The translations under genes were made by a program, and so were the position numbers. The notes below the pieces were generated by a model. The model saw nothing but the letters and a program-made list of their open reading frames with translations. It had not been told where the DNA came from and made no database searches. A stretch of DNA of 64,000 nt from assembly GCA_938075155.1 (NCBI GenBank), contig CALJGL010000023.1, forward strand, positions 1 to 64,000, read 5' to 3'. This document shows, piece by piece, positions 17,372-26,687 of this stretch (within the stretch, counting starts at the first letter, position 1; every line of letters begins with the position of its first letter). This DNA is from UBA12191 sp009937185 (GTDB taxonomy: Bacteria > Planctomycetota > UBA8108 > UBA1146).

Positions 17372-18025
17372 TCAGGTGACCTGTTGGCATGTGAAAAGCA
17401 GTTCTTTGCCACGGGCTTCGATCATATCCCAGTTTTGTTCCTCGATATCTTTAGGTTGAAAGAGCGGGGCGACAAAACCGATGGCATGAGCTCCTGACTT
17501 TAGGAATTCACGCGCATTCTCTTGGGTGACTCCGCTGGTCGGAACAATCTTTAAATCAGGAAGTGGACCCAGAACTGCCTGAACCCATGAGGGTCCCCCT
17601 GCTGGAGCGGGAAACAACTTCACTAATGGTGCTCCGGCTCGATGGGCGGTGATCATTTCAGTGGGAGTCGAGCAGCCGGGAATGATAGCCACGTTGCTCT
17701 CTTGAGCAAAGCGGATCAAGTCTGTATCCACGACGGGTGAGACAAGGAATCGCGCTCCTGCTGAAATCGATTTCTGAGCCTGTTCATTATTCAGGACGGT
17801 TCCTGCACCGATAACTACCTCCGGATACCGGGAAGCCGTTTCCCGGATGAGCTCGTAGGCCCCCGGAATCGTCAAGGTGTACTCACAGATTCTGAAGCCG
17901 GCTCTCAATGCGGATTCCATCGCCGGCAGAGCAAGATCGCCGTGTGGAGTCCTGAGGATGGCACTGGCTTTTTCTGTCCCCAGAAATCGGACAAATTCAG
18001 CAGGATCAGAGTTTTCGGGCTGCAT
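17372..18025 (-). CDS. eda: KDPG/KHG aldolase
   Basis: 217 residues from ATG 18025. Bifunctional 4-hydroxy-2-oxoglutarate / 2-dehydro-3-deoxy-6-phosphogluconate aldolase, which splits KDPG into pyruvate and glyceraldehyde 3-phosphate. The Schiff-base lysine is in LVKLFPA, and the general-base region is VIGAGTVLN. The TIM-barrel strands ILRTPHGD, FLVSPVVD, IIPGCSTP and IVPTSGVTQ are in order. The longer frame to TTG 18082 is less likely because GAGAGA lies before ATG 18025. No edd gene is visible, so the pathway context stays open. It is the first gene of the minus-strand run down to 14381. Confidence 0.88.
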   Translation of the reverse strand: MQPENSDPAEFVRFLGTEKASAILRTPHGDLALPAMESALRAGFRICEYTLTIPGAYELIRETASRYPEVVIGAGTVLNNEQAQKSISAGARFLVSPVVDTDLIRFAQESNVAIIPGCSTPTEMITAHRAGAPLVKLFPAPAGGPSWVQAVLGPLPDLKIVPTSGVTQENAREFLKSGAHAIGFVAPLFQPKDIEEQNWDMIEARGKELLFTCQQVT

Positions 18026-18142
18026 CTCAATCTCTCTTTCGAATCGGCGAGTCTCGGAAATCGAGATGGACCTCGCCTTCAACAGGGGTCATGATGAGGA
18101 CGCATCAGACTGAGGGCAACCATGCCCCGATGGGAGAAGAAG

Positions 18143-18619
18143 ATGATTCAAGTCGCCATGTCTAATTTCGATATCAGTACTCTCGTTCACCTGCTTGTTG
18201 CGGTGTTGATCGCTGGGTCAGTGTTTATCCAATGGAAAGCCGTCCATCCTGCCGTCACATCGGAAGATGGGGGAGATCATGTGAGAGAGGGCATCCGTAA
18301 ACGTTGGGCGCCCTGGGTTCATGCAGGGTCGTTACTGATGATTGTTACTGGGCTCTATCAATTGATGGTTCACGGTTTAGCCACGGCCGATTATCAGAAA
18401 ACACTCGAAGATGGCGGAATGCCTTATCATATGTTGTTTGGGATCAAGTTCTTGTTCGCCATGGGGGCACTCTTTATTGCTTCAGCCATGGTTGGGCGTA
18501 GCGAGGGACTCGCAGGAATCCGTCGTAACGGTGGAACCTGGTTGGGGTTGGCAGTGATGTTAGTGATCGTAGTCATCGTTCTTTCCCGCGTGCTCGCAGG
18601 GCTCCCCGACCCGGTGTAA
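18143..18619 (+). CDS. Four-helix integral membrane protein
   Basis: 158 residues with four hydrophobic helices (about 12-32, 58-77, 98-118 and 132-152). His pairs in the first helices (LVHLLVAV... VHPAV, WVHAG) and the general layout recall small CopD-like or haem-binding membrane proteins, but no diagnostic motif is present. GGGAGAAGAAG precedes ATG 18143, favouring it over the upstream ATG at 18122. It diverges from eda. Confidence 0.75.
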   Translation: MIQVAMSNFDISTLVHLLVAVLIAGSVFIQWKAVHPAVTSEDGGDHVREGIRKRWAPWVHAGSLLMIVTGLYQLMVHGLATADYQKTLEDGGMPYHMLFGIKFLFAMGALFIASAMVGRSEGLAGIRRNGGTWLGLAVMLVIVVIVLSRVLAGLPDPV

Positions 18620-18664
18620 AATCGGAATTCATTTTTTTTCACCCTTAAATTTGGACCAAACAGA

Positions 18665-21265
18665 ATGAACGACCTTTACCAGCGGCCCCCGCTTGTAGGA
18701 ACAATAATAAATTCATCCGGAATGAGTATTGGCCGTAGGTTTAGGTTTCTCGTGGCGCTTCTTGTCTTTACAGGGGCTCTATTTGGTTCATTAGGAGATA
18801 TCGTCTGGGCAATCGGGGTCAATGGATCCAGTACTGCTTGTCCAAGCCCAAGAGTTTCGTTTGCGCTGGAAGACGAAAATTCAGACGAGGATGAAGAAGA
18901 TGATGAGGATGAGGACGAGGATGAGGATGAGGTTCCAGCAGATCCCTCCGAGGTCGAACTTGAGAAGGCTATCGATGGGTTGTCCCATCTGCCGAAAGCC
19001 AAGAAATCGCGGCAGGAAAGGCTTCTCGAACTCGAAGATAGATTCGATGCGATTCAGATCGATTATGTCGGTCAGCCAGCCGCCTCGGAAGCGATCGCTT
19101 TTCGTTCCGAATGCCAGCGTCGCCAAGGAAGAATCCGTCAAGCAATAGCAGGGTTCCAAGAATATTTCGCTTTAGATACCGCTGGGGAAGGGACTCCTGT
19201 CGCACTTCACGGATATGGCCACTGTCTTCAGGAGAATATGGAGTGGTCCAAAGCTTACGACCAATTTGTTGCGGTGACACGTCGTTACAAGGAGCACGAT
19301 CTCATTGCGGAATGTCTGTATGACGCTGGATATTGCTTGAGAGAGCTCGGCGAGTTTGAGGCCGCAAGGACTCACTGGCTGAAACTGACTTCTCAGTACT
19401 CGAGAGAACCCGCAGCTCTTAAGGCGAGCCAAAGGATGGAGACTTTGAGACCTCCTAAGGAACGCTTGAGAGAGATATTGATCAAGTGGGAAAGGGTTAA
19501 AAAGACTTACGAGAAACTTCCTTATGCTGAGCGTGCCAAAGGTATAAAGCCACTCGAAGGTGTTCTGAATCAGGCAGGTGACTGTCGTTGCCCAGAGTCG
19601 ATCAAATTTCTCACTCGACTTCTGAAGGGGTCGAGCAAGGAAATCCAGGTGGCTGCTGCTGTTCCTCTTTTGGCAGTAGGGGGAAGCGATGTCTCAAGAA
19701 CAGTGCTGAAAGCTGTCAAACAGTTTTCTAACCTCGGTCGGCAAAAGGTTCTCGAGGCTCTGCGTCCTCGACACTTTGAGAAGAACTCTATCCAACCGAT
19801 TGAGGAATTCGCACGATCCAGATATTTAGGAGTCGCTACGGCTGCTACAGAATTGCTAGGACGTATCGGCGATTTGGGGGCGACAAAGATACTCGTGTCA
19901 TTATTGCCTGAAGGATCTTCTCTAGAGGAACTTCAAGGAAATAGAAGATCTTCTTTTGAGAGAATCTTGAGAGTTCTCCGTTCTGTCCGAGATGACGCTG
20001 CTCTCGGTTGGTTACTGGAAAAGGTTCTAGAAAAAGAAAAAAGGCCTCTGTTGGTTCGGGTGGCTGTCGCAGAAGCACTGGGTCGCGCTGGATATACTCA
20101 AGCCACTCTTACTCTTGTCGGATTGATCATGCATTCGAAGGCCGAACTTCGTCTCGCTGCGTTGAAATCTCTCGCCCTTCTGGGGGATGATAGCTGTGTT
20201 GAAGATATCGCATTGGCAGCGAGGAAAAGATCCAGAGATACCGAGTTTCAGATAGAGGCCGTGCGTGCACTTGGTCGTCTTGACCCTACGAATGCTGAGG
20301 AGATGCTTCTCGCTCTTGGAAATCACAAAGACAGTTCTCTGAGAACTCTTGTGATCATTGCACTCGCACGCATCGAATCGAACAATAGTTTCAATCGCAG
20401 AATAGAGGCCTTAGAAGACCCGGTGTGGCAGGTGAGATCTGCGGCACTGAGAAGTTTTCAGGGTTACAAGGATGTTCGATTAGTCGATGCATTATTGGCA
20501 GCAATGCGACGAGAATCGGGTGCATTGTTACCCCAGGTGGTGGAGCTCTTGATCGCTTCCACTGGCCAAGATTTGGGACCGGATGTTGAGAACTGGGACA
20601 AATATTGGAATAGGGAACGTGATAGATATAACCCCGTTGCGATCGCCGAACGAGAAGGCTCTCAACACTCGGGATCTACCTATGTTCGTAAGGCTGATCC
20701 AGGTAAGGCTCGCGCACCCTCCTATTTCGGGGTTGAAATCGTCAGTAAGCGAATCGCGTTTGTTATCGATTGTTCAGGCAGTATGTCCCAGGAAGTTTCT
20801 GTAGCAAAAGAGGGGGGCGGGGTTGAGACGATGAATCGGCTTGAACTCGCCAAGAGTGAACTGCGTATTGCTATTGAAAAGTTGAGTCCCGGAACATTTT
20901 TCAATTTGGTTCGTTTCGATACTGCGACTCATTCTTACAAAGACAAGCCAGTGAGGCTGTCAAAGAAATCAGTGAAGGAAGGTCGTCGCTTCATCGATGG
21001 GTTAAGGCCCGGTGGCGGCACCAACATCTACGATTCGTTGGAACAAGTCCTAAAAGCAGGGGATGTAGACACTATTTTCTTCCTCTCGGATGGCGCACCC
21101 AGTGCCGGAACTTTTGTGGACCCCCCTCGAATTCTTGAGGAAATAATGCTCCTCAACGAAGAGAGTCAGGTCACGATTCACACCATTGCGCTGGGATTCA
21201 CCTCCGCATTTATGGAATCTCTCGCTGAGCAGAATCGTGGCAATTACATCGTTGCTGGGCAGTAA
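18665..21265 (+). CDS. Secreted TPR/HEAT/VWA protein with acidic linker
   Basis: 866 residues. A signal or anchor helix (about 25-47) is followed by an almost pure Asp/Glu stretch (about residues 72-92), two TPR-like repeats (150-260) and a long HEAT array (about 290-640). The C-terminal von Willebrand A domain has an intact MIDAS (FVIDCSGSMSQE), and FLSDGAPSAG lies before a final Rossmann strand. It shares this design with the gene at 8386 but the order of parts and the tail differ. The acidic stretch may bind calcium. An ATG at 18722 (MSIGRR) is an alternative start. Confidence 0.83.
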   Translation: MNDLYQRPPLVGTIINSSGMSIGRRFRFLVALLVFTGALFGSLGDIVWAIGVNGSSTACPSPRVSFALEDENSDEDEEDDEDEDEDEDEVPADPSEVELEKAIDGLSHLPKAKKSRQERLLELEDRFDAIQIDYVGQPAASEAIAFRSECQRRQGRIRQAIAGFQEYFALDTAGEGTPVALHGYGHCLQENMEWSKAYDQFVAVTRRYKEHDLIAECLYDAGYCLRELGEFEAARTHWLKLTSQYSREPAALKASQRMETLRPPKERLREILIKWERVKKTYEKLPYAERAKGIKPLEGVLNQAGDCRCPESIKFLTRLLKGSSKEIQVAAAVPLLAVGGSDVSRTVLKAVKQFSNLGRQKVLEALRPRHFEKNSIQPIEEFARSRYLGVATAATELLGRIGDLGATKILVSLLPEGSSLEELQGNRRSSFERILRVLRSVRDDAALGWLLEKVLEKEKRPLLVRVAVAEALGRAGYTQATLTLVGLIMHSKAELRLAALKSLALLGDDSCVEDIALAARKRSRDTEFQIEAVRALGRLDPTNAEEMLLALGNHKDSSLRTLVIIALARIESNNSFNRRIEALEDPVWQVRSAALRSFQGYKDVRLVDALLAAMRRESGALLPQVVELLIASTGQDLGPDVENWDKYWNRERDRYNPVAIAEREGSQHSGSTYVRKADPGKARAPSYFGVEIVSKRIAFVIDCSGSMSQEVSVAKEGGGVETMNRLELAKSELRIAIEKLSPGTFFNLVRFDTATHSYKDKPVRLSKKSVKEGRRFIDGLRPGGGTNIYDSLEQVLKAGDVDTIFFLSDGAPSAGTFVDPPRILEEIMLLNEESQVTIHTIALGFTSAFMESLAEQNRGNYIVAGQ

Positions 21266-21420
21266 ATCTCTCCTTCTTCCATGATTCGCTTCGGTTTTCC
21301 TGAATTCTCTCAAGTTCTCCCCTAGATCGTGTCGATCTAATCAGAGGAATGTTCCGGGTCGATCTCTATTCAGGGTCGTATGCCGTGAGTTCATAAGCGG
21401 GAAAAGGCTGGAGAAAGTAA

Positions 21421-22497
21421 ATGACCGACATGTGGTGGATCCTTGCTCTACTAGCGACTCCGTTGACCCTTTGGGTCCTGTGGAGACGATCTGTTGCACA
21501 GAAGTCGGATTCCTTGAGTCATTCTCCCGTAAATGTCGGCAGTGAATGGCGAGCCCGTTGCCTCGAATTGGGACTGGATTCGCAAGAAATTCACCTGATC
21601 GATCGATTGTCCCAACATATTGAAGATCGAGATACGGGGCGTCTGTTGAACTCACGAATCGCCTTTGAGAATGCATTGGAAAGATCGCTGCAGGTGGAAT
21701 CCCAACTGTTTCAGGATCTCGCCATGAGACGTGCCCTCGATCGATTGAGAATGAAGCGTGGCTGGGAAGTTTCGGGAGAGATTTCGCAGCGAGGACAACT
21801 ACCTCTGGAGGAAGACGAACTTCATGTCGAGGGACCCAGCGGGGTCGCCATGAGAGCTGTCGTCATTCACCGAGATGATCAAACGATTGCCCTCAGAGTT
21901 ATCGATAGTTTTGGTCATCACGAAGAAGCGGTCGCTTGGAAGATGGGCACCGATTTGGAAGTGAATTACTTCCAGCCTGAGAATGGTTGCCTTTCTTTTG
22001 AGGCACGATTACAGGAAATTCGTGATTTGGGCGATTTGTTTCTTTTCATGGAGTGTCCTCAGAAAATTAGAATTAGCCAACGTCGTCAATATTTGCGAAC
22101 CCCTCTCAAAGGACGTATCAGTTTTCTTCGGTTACCGATGAATAGAGATGTCCACCTAGAAGAGAGAGAGACGGGTGTTCAATTTGGAGGCTTGCTCGAT
22201 GTCGGAACAGGTGGCGCAGCCATTTGGTCCGAAGTTTCTCTACAAGACGGTGATTTATTGATGATCAGAGATTTTCCAGGCCAGGAAAATGTAGACATCA
22301 CAGCCAGAGTTGTAGATGTTTCTGATCCGGAAGAGAATGAGAATGCGATCTACGGAATCCGCTTCATTGGACCTTCGGCATCGGTCAAAGACGGCATCGC
22401 TGCATTCGTCTATTCTCGCCGCGCAGATGAGGTCCCACCTGCTTCAGTTGTTTCATTTCAACAGCCGGAGTTAGGCACAGACCACTCTGCGGGATAA
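21421..22497 (+). CDS. Membrane-anchored PilZ-domain protein
   Basis: 358 residues: one N-terminal membrane helix (about 3-20), an about 140-residue middle part with a split beta domain like the YcgR N-domain, and a PilZ domain (about 220-345). The c-di-GMP-binding RxxxR is present (RRQYLR), but the second motif, normally D/NxSxxG, reads DVGTGG, with glycine in place of serine. It probably still binds c-di-GMP and would tie the messenger to a membrane process, though no flagellar or pilus gene is near. GGAGAAAG precedes the ATG. It is a single gene. Confidence 0.82.
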   Translation: MTDMWWILALLATPLTLWVLWRRSVAQKSDSLSHSPVNVGSEWRARCLELGLDSQEIHLIDRLSQHIEDRDTGRLLNSRIAFENALERSLQVESQLFQDLAMRRALDRLRMKRGWEVSGEISQRGQLPLEEDELHVEGPSGVAMRAVVIHRDDQTIALRVIDSFGHHEEAVAWKMGTDLEVNYFQPENGCLSFEARLQEIRDLGDLFLFMECPQKIRISQRRQYLRTPLKGRISFLRLPMNRDVHLEERETGVQFGGLLDVGTGGAAIWSEVSLQDGDLLMIRDFPGQENVDITARVVDVSDPEENENAIYGIRFIGPSASVKDGIAAFVYSRRADEVPPASVVSFQQPELGTDHSAG

Positions 22498-22534
22498 GAA
22501 TCGTATCACTTCAGTGTTTTGTAACGTTAGTTTC

Positions 22535-23194
22535 TTATGAGGTCAGACGACTGTGAAAAACAGTTCTCTCTCTTGGTAGGCGCCCCGGGTTGGTCAGCGT
22601 TTCTGCGGCATGCCCGAGAGGTACGAGTACCGCAATAGAAATGTTCTCCTGATCAGCGGCACCGATGACTGCCTTGACCGCCGGTTCCATCCAGCCATTC
22701 ATGAAGGTGGTCTTCAGGCCCATGGATGTGGCTGCTAGGACACATTGAGTGGCTGCGATCATGGCATCCTTGATCGCGTATTCTCGCAACAGACCTGCGT
22801 TCTCCAGTGCGTTTTGCCCACCGGGAATCGCTTGCCGTGCGATTGCACAATACTCCTCCGGCCACGCACCCTCTTTGTGTGCTTGAGCAATAATCGGCTC
22901 CATGTCTGATTCCCAAGCTTTGTGGTCGACTGCGAAGACGAGAGTGAGAGGGGCTTCTAGGATTTGTCGTTGATGGAAGCAAGCCTTATGCAATTTTTCA
23001 CGGTCGTTTTCGTCATCGATGATCACTATTCGCCATGGCTGTAGATTCCAGGAGGAAGGAGCGGAGACGGTTAGACGTAGAATTTCCTCTAGTGACTCCT
23101 GCGAAACTGGAGTGGAGGAGAAATCCTTCGTCGATCGCCTTTGCTCGATGGCCTCGGGAACCGAAAGAGGTTTTGGAATCATTTGCGAGTTCAA
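22535..23194 (-). CDS. Nitroreductase-family FMN oxidoreductase
   Basis: 219 residues. The family signature is clear: EQRRSTKDF near the start, APSSWNLQPWRIVIIDD for FMN phosphate binding, and AVLVPLGH near the end. It is an NAD(P)H-dependent flavoprotein, probably dimeric. Its TTG start overlaps the thiolase stop (TTGA), although ATG 23182 is possible. It is the third gene of the TraB-thiolase-nitroreductase operon. The substrate is unknown. Confidence 0.88.
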   Translation of the reverse strand: MNSQMIPKPLSVPEAIEQRRSTKDFSSTPVSQESLEEILRLTVSAPSSWNLQPWRIVIIDDENDREKLHKACFHQRQILEAPLTLVFAVDHKAWESDMEPIIAQAHKEGAWPEEYCAIARQAIPGGQNALENAGLLREYAIKDAMIAATQCVLAATSMGLKTTFMNGWMEPAVKAVIGAADQENISIAVLVPLGHAAETLTNPGRLPRERTVFHSRLTS

Positions 23195-24450
23195 TTCTTT
23201 TGAAGAAGGGTGACGACCGAGGTCCGATCATCGCCGCCCATGTTTGCGCAGAGACCTCGAGCTGGAGAGCTCTCCATTTGATAGTCACCGCAGAGTCCAT
23301 TCATTTGCCTGAAGATTTCGAAGGCCTGCTTGATTCCTGTGGCTCCAACGGGGTGACCAAAGGCCATCAATCCTCCTCCTGTATTCACGGGAATACGCCC
23401 GTTCAGGGAGGTCGCACCTTCTGCTGCCAACTGGGTGCCTTCACCGTCGCCACAGAATCCTAATGCCTCACAAATCAAAGCTTCAGTGATACTAAAGCAG
23501 TCGTGAACCTCAGCGACTTCGATGTCGGTCGCGTTCCAGCCCGCTTGAGCATAGGCTTTGCTGGCGGCAGCGGCTGTGACGTCCATTTTTGTCAGATCAG
23601 CCACCTGGCCAAGAGGGCCACATGCCACCTCACAGGCAACGATGTCGACAGGATCGCCCTGACACTCGCCCAATTTCTCTAATCCTTTGTCAGAACAAAG
23701 AATGATGGCACAGCCTCCGTCGGATACCTGTGAGCAATCTCCGACTCTGAGCCATGGGTTCAGTTCTTCATTTTCGAGGAAGCACGGATTTTTGTCTGAT
23801 GCCGAACCTGCCTGTTCAGCACTCATTTGGACTTCTCGCATATGGGCATTTGGATTGCGATTGGCGTTGTCGTAGGCCTTCGCCACGATGGGGGCGAGGG
23901 CTTCGGGTGTGACGCCAAATTTATCACAGTAGGCTTTTGTTCTTCTTGCAAACATTGCCGGGAAAGTGAACGGGTCTAATCCGCGTTCTGTTTCATAGTG
24001 AGAAGCTCGGGCTAGGAAGTCTGCACCTTCCTTAGCATTTCTTGTCGTTTGAACTTCGGCACCGATCACCAGGACAATATCTGCACCTGCCTGAATGGCA
24101 TCCACTCCAGCAGCGATCCCCAGTCCTCCTGAAGCACAAGCGCCTTCGACACGTGTGAATGGGGTGTAGTTAAGACCCTCATGAGCCGCTGCCGCCATCG
24201 AACCTAAATGGCCCTGATTGGAAAACAATTCACCGACGAAGTTGCCGACATATCCTCGATCCACTAACGCAGGGTCGATGCCTACATTTTGACAGGCACC
24301 TAGGGCGACCTCATGAATGTATTGTTCGAGAGTGGGGTTTTCTCGAGTTCCAAAATCAGGGTGCTTCTTCCAAATGAAATCGGGATGAAATTTGCCAATG
24401 AAGGGTGTTATTGCGCCTCCGGCGATGGTGACTCGACGTGAAAGGTTCAT
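23191..24450 (-). CDS. Thiolase-family acetyl-CoA acyltransferase
   Basis: 419 residues from ATG 24450. The nucleophile is in EGACASGGLG, the second histidine in VAEVHDCFSITE, and the C-terminal GGGLMAFGHPVGATGIKQ and GLCANMGGDD boxes complete the active site. The layout is that of the SCP2/archaeal-like thiolases, which lack one insertion of the FadA type. It would condense or cleave acyl-CoA units in the cytosol. GGGAGA lies just before the ATG. It is flanked in the same operon by the TraB-like gene (12 bases upstream) and the nitroreductase (4-base overlap). Confidence 0.88.
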   Translation of the reverse strand: MNLSRRVTIAGGAITPFIGKFHPDFIWKKHPDFGTRENPTLEQYIHEVALGACQNVGIDPALVDRGYVGNFVGELFSNQGHLGSMAAAAHEGLNYTPFTRVEGACASGGLGIAAGVDAIQAGADIVLVIGAEVQTTRNAKEGADFLARASHYETERGLDPFTFPAMFARRTKAYCDKFGVTPEALAPIVAKAYDNANRNPNAHMREVQMSAEQAGSASDKNPCFLENEELNPWLRVGDCSQVSDGGCAIILCSDKGLEKLGECQGDPVDIVACEVACGPLGQVADLTKMDVTAAAASKAYAQAGWNATDIEVAEVHDCFSITEALICEALGFCGDGEGTQLAAEGATSLNGRIPVNTGGGLMAFGHPVGATGIKQAFEIFRQMNGLCGDYQMESSPARGLCANMGGDDRTSVVTLLQKN

Positions 24451-24462
24451 TTTCTCTCCCAA

Positions 24463-25467
24463 TCAAAGACGCACACTGGGTGCAGGCTCGGGTTCTTTCG
24501 GGGTTTCTTCAGTAGGAACAGGAATCTCCCATGCGGGTAACCAAACTTGGTTTTCCTGGATCCAGCCAGCCTCAAGGACTCTCCGACGAAGGTCCGGCAT
24601 ATGGGCCGCTCCATAAAATATGGCAGTTCTTCTCCAGCCCTCAGAGAGGGAGTTCTCAAAAATTTTCCAGGCTTGATCGTTTCGCATTCCCAGAATCAAA
24701 TCTTGCGGATTTTCAATGTCGTCCACTCCAAGGAAAGCCATTTGCCCGACAGATTGGACCATTGTCTTGCCCATCGCCCAGCGGACTCTGTTAGTCCTTT
24801 GGTCATCTTTTGTAGCCATGGCCGCCTGAATGGCAAGTCCATCGAAGGTGCTACTTCCCAATCCCTGAAGGACGGTAGTGAGGTCGATATTGATGAAACC
24901 CAACTCACGGAGTCCTTTGGAGAAATCTTTCATGTTGAGGTCAGCATGACGAAGGTTTTGACGGGTGTAGTCGATGCAGTTCATCTGATGAGAGAGGGCG
25001 AGCATATCCGTCATACTTTTTTGCATCGCTCCGATGAAACCTAACCCTGAAGGCACTTCATCTTCTTCGAGGTCGGGATCGCCACCTTTGTCTTCAGGTG
25101 ATCCCGGAGCGGGTCCGCCGACCAACTCGTAGAGCACGAGATCGTGGGCATCGAGTTCTTGCTGAATTCTTCGGAAGTATCCGGGGTCTCCGATGTGGAT
25201 GACGCCTACGAGACTGAGCAGTTGATCCGTATCAGGATTTCTATAAGTGGTGACCGATGTTCGCAACTGAGCCCGGGGCCCATCGAGTTTATTGAAACTG
25301 ATGAAGTCCTGAACAGGGTCGTCTTTCTCTGCTGCACTCTCGAAAGACAGTTGCCCCTTTGCCGAAGACGGCGTCAAAGTGGAGAGCAGTGTCTCCGTTT
25401 GTCCCAGAGTTTCAATCGTGGGGGACAGTAACAAAAAGATCACAAGACCCGTGAGGAAGATCTTCAT
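24463..25467 (-). CDS. Secreted TraB/GumN-family protein
   Basis: 334 residues with a signal peptide (KIFLTGLVIFLLLSPTIETLG). The TraB fold marks are GVIHIGDPGYF (conserved His), LVLYELVGG (conserved Glu) and IFYGAAHMPDL near the end. The family is related to Tiki metalloproteases and bacterial PrgY/GumN; a divalent-metal hydrolase is inferred. An internal acidic loop (DKGGDPDLEEDE) is unusual. I chose ATG 25467 because the signal starts there and GGGGAGG lies upstream; the longer frame to 25533 lacks features. It leads an operon with a thiolase, an odd pairing. Confidence 0.82.
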   Translation of the reverse strand: MKIFLTGLVIFLLLSPTIETLGQTETLLSTLTPSSAKGQLSFESAAEKDDPVQDFISFNKLDGPRAQLRTSVTTYRNPDTDQLLSLVGVIHIGDPGYFRRIQQELDAHDLVLYELVGGPAPGSPEDKGGDPDLEEDEVPSGLGFIGAMQKSMTDMLALSHQMNCIDYTRQNLRHADLNMKDFSKGLRELGFINIDLTTVLQGLGSSTFDGLAIQAAMATKDDQRTNRVRWAMGKTMVQSVGQMAFLGVDDIENPQDLILGMRNDQAWKIFENSLSEGWRRTAIFYGAAHMPDLRRRVLEAGWIQENQVWLPAWEIPVPTEETPKEPEPAPSVRL

Positions 25468-25860
25468 GTCTACGTATGACCTCCCCTGGTGGGATTTGAA
25501 ATCGGAGAGTTTACTGGAGGACGAAGAAGTCATTCGGCTTCCCTTTCTGACAAGAGATTCAACCTGATCAGTGTCGGCTCATCTGAACGTGAATTCACGC
25601 ATTCTCGGGTTTCCTTTCCCGAAAAACGTCATTTCTATTGGAGTAAACGTCTGCGAGTTCCTGCCGAAATCAGAGTTGAGGACCCGTTAAAGAATTTGCG
25701 ATTGACCGAACAAATCGGAGCGTTATCAAGCAAAATTTATCCTAAACTACTTTGATGATTAGATTTAGGAGTGTTAGGTGCGGCCCTAACATTTCCTTGA
25801 TGTTCGGTCTTTGTTTGGCTAAAATCGACCCAACATGAGTGAAATCAGAGAATCGGTGAA

Positions 25861-25906
25861 AAGCTGAGAGTCAGAAGCTCAGAAGCTCAGAAGCTGAGAG
25901 TCAGAA
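25861..25906. repeat. 16-base direct repeat flanking CAGAAGCT units
   Basis: AAGCTGAGAGTCAGAA occurs at 25861-25876 and again at 25891-25906. The bases between are made of overlapping CAGAAGCT units, so the block looks like slippage-type expansion in non-coding DNA. Confidence 0.85.
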
Positions 25907-25939
25907 ACTAAAAGTCGAGTCACTGATCGAACTCAATGA

Positions 25940-25977
25940 GAAGCATGAAGCATGAAGCATGAAGCATGAAGCATGAA
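25940..25977. repeat. Heptamer tandem repeat (GAAGCAT)5+
   Basis: Five perfect head-to-tail copies of GAAGCAT (25940-25974) and a partial sixth. Seven-base units with no spacers rule out a CRISPR array. The tract lies about 170 bases upstream of the gene at 26150 and could vary in copy number between strains. Confidence 0.93.
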
Positions 25978-26149
25978 GCCGTGGAGGCTTGTCCGAAGTT
26001 CCGGAGAAGCGAGCGAATAGAAAAGTGGACGAAAAATACTCGGTTACTGGAGCGTTTTTTCGCTCTTTCACACCGAAGCGACCACTTCTTCGCACGATTG
26101 GGGCAATCTGTCCTCAGTTCAGATGTGTGGAGAAAGAAGAGGAGAAACG

Positions 26150-26668
26150 ATGCAGACGACACTTTCACAGCACAAGCCAGAGGCCACGAATCCCTTACAG
26201 GGGGAGGCTTCTCCTTTAAAGGCGGAGGCTTCAATGGCCGGCTTGAAGAGTCTGAATCCAAAAAGTCTGACAGCTCAGCAGGTTCAATTAGAGATTTTTC
26301 CGGTGTCCATGAAGAGTGAGAGTGTCACGGTTGATTTATCAACTGTGGATTCCACAGTTTCTGTGACTTCTCCGAAATCTAAAGTAAGTCGCCAGCACGA
26401 ATCGTCGGTGTCGACATCTCGTTCCGCTGCTCGATCGACGACCAGTAGACGGTTTTGGAAAGGTGCTCGTGGAGCTTGGGATCGGGTGCAAACCGCTCGA
26501 ACTTCAGGCGTCGCCCGAGTGATTCCCGAATCAGGCGCGGTCTCAATGCAGGGAGAAAACCTCGATTTGAGTCAGGACTACGATGTCAGTGAATGCACTG
26601 CCATGGACTGGGTCTTCTTGGGTTTGGGTGCACTCTCAATGATGACTATTTTCATTTTGGGCCTATAG
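26150..26668 (+). CDS. Ser/Thr-rich protein with C-terminal membrane anchor
   Basis: 172 residues from ATG 26150, which has GAGGAG 5 bases upstream. The first about 145 residues are rich in Ser, Thr, Lys and Gln with no recognised domain (EASPLKAEAS, SVSTSRSAARST). Residues about 152-172 form a single hydrophobic helix (WVFLGLGALSMMTIFILGL) ending at the C-terminus, so it is a tail-anchored type protein. It is followed after 19 bases by lexA on the same strand. LexA neighbours are often SOS division inhibitors; the tail anchor makes that possible, but there is no LysM domain as in YneA, so this is speculation. Confidence 0.7.
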   Translation: MQTTLSQHKPEATNPLQGEASPLKAEASMAGLKSLNPKSLTAQQVQLEIFPVSMKSESVTVDLSTVDSTVSVTSPKSKVSRQHESSVSTSRSAARSTTSRRFWKGARGAWDRVQTARTSGVARVIPESGAVSMQGENLDLSQDYDVSECTAMDWVFLGLGALSMMTIFILGL

Positions 26669-26687
26669 AGAAGAGACAGGGGGGGAC

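Larger units (their letters stand above)
25468..26149. other. 682-base spacer with short repeats
   Basis: No convincing gene on either strand. It should contain the divergent promoters of the TraB operon (-) and the small membrane protein (+). The centre (25860-25980) holds two sets of short repeats listed separately. Open frames here are low-complexity readings of the repeats. Confidence 0.6.

Noticed and set aside
25860..25980. Short repeats that could suggest a CRISPR array
   Set aside because: Units are 7-8 bases with no unique spacers, and no cas gene is present.
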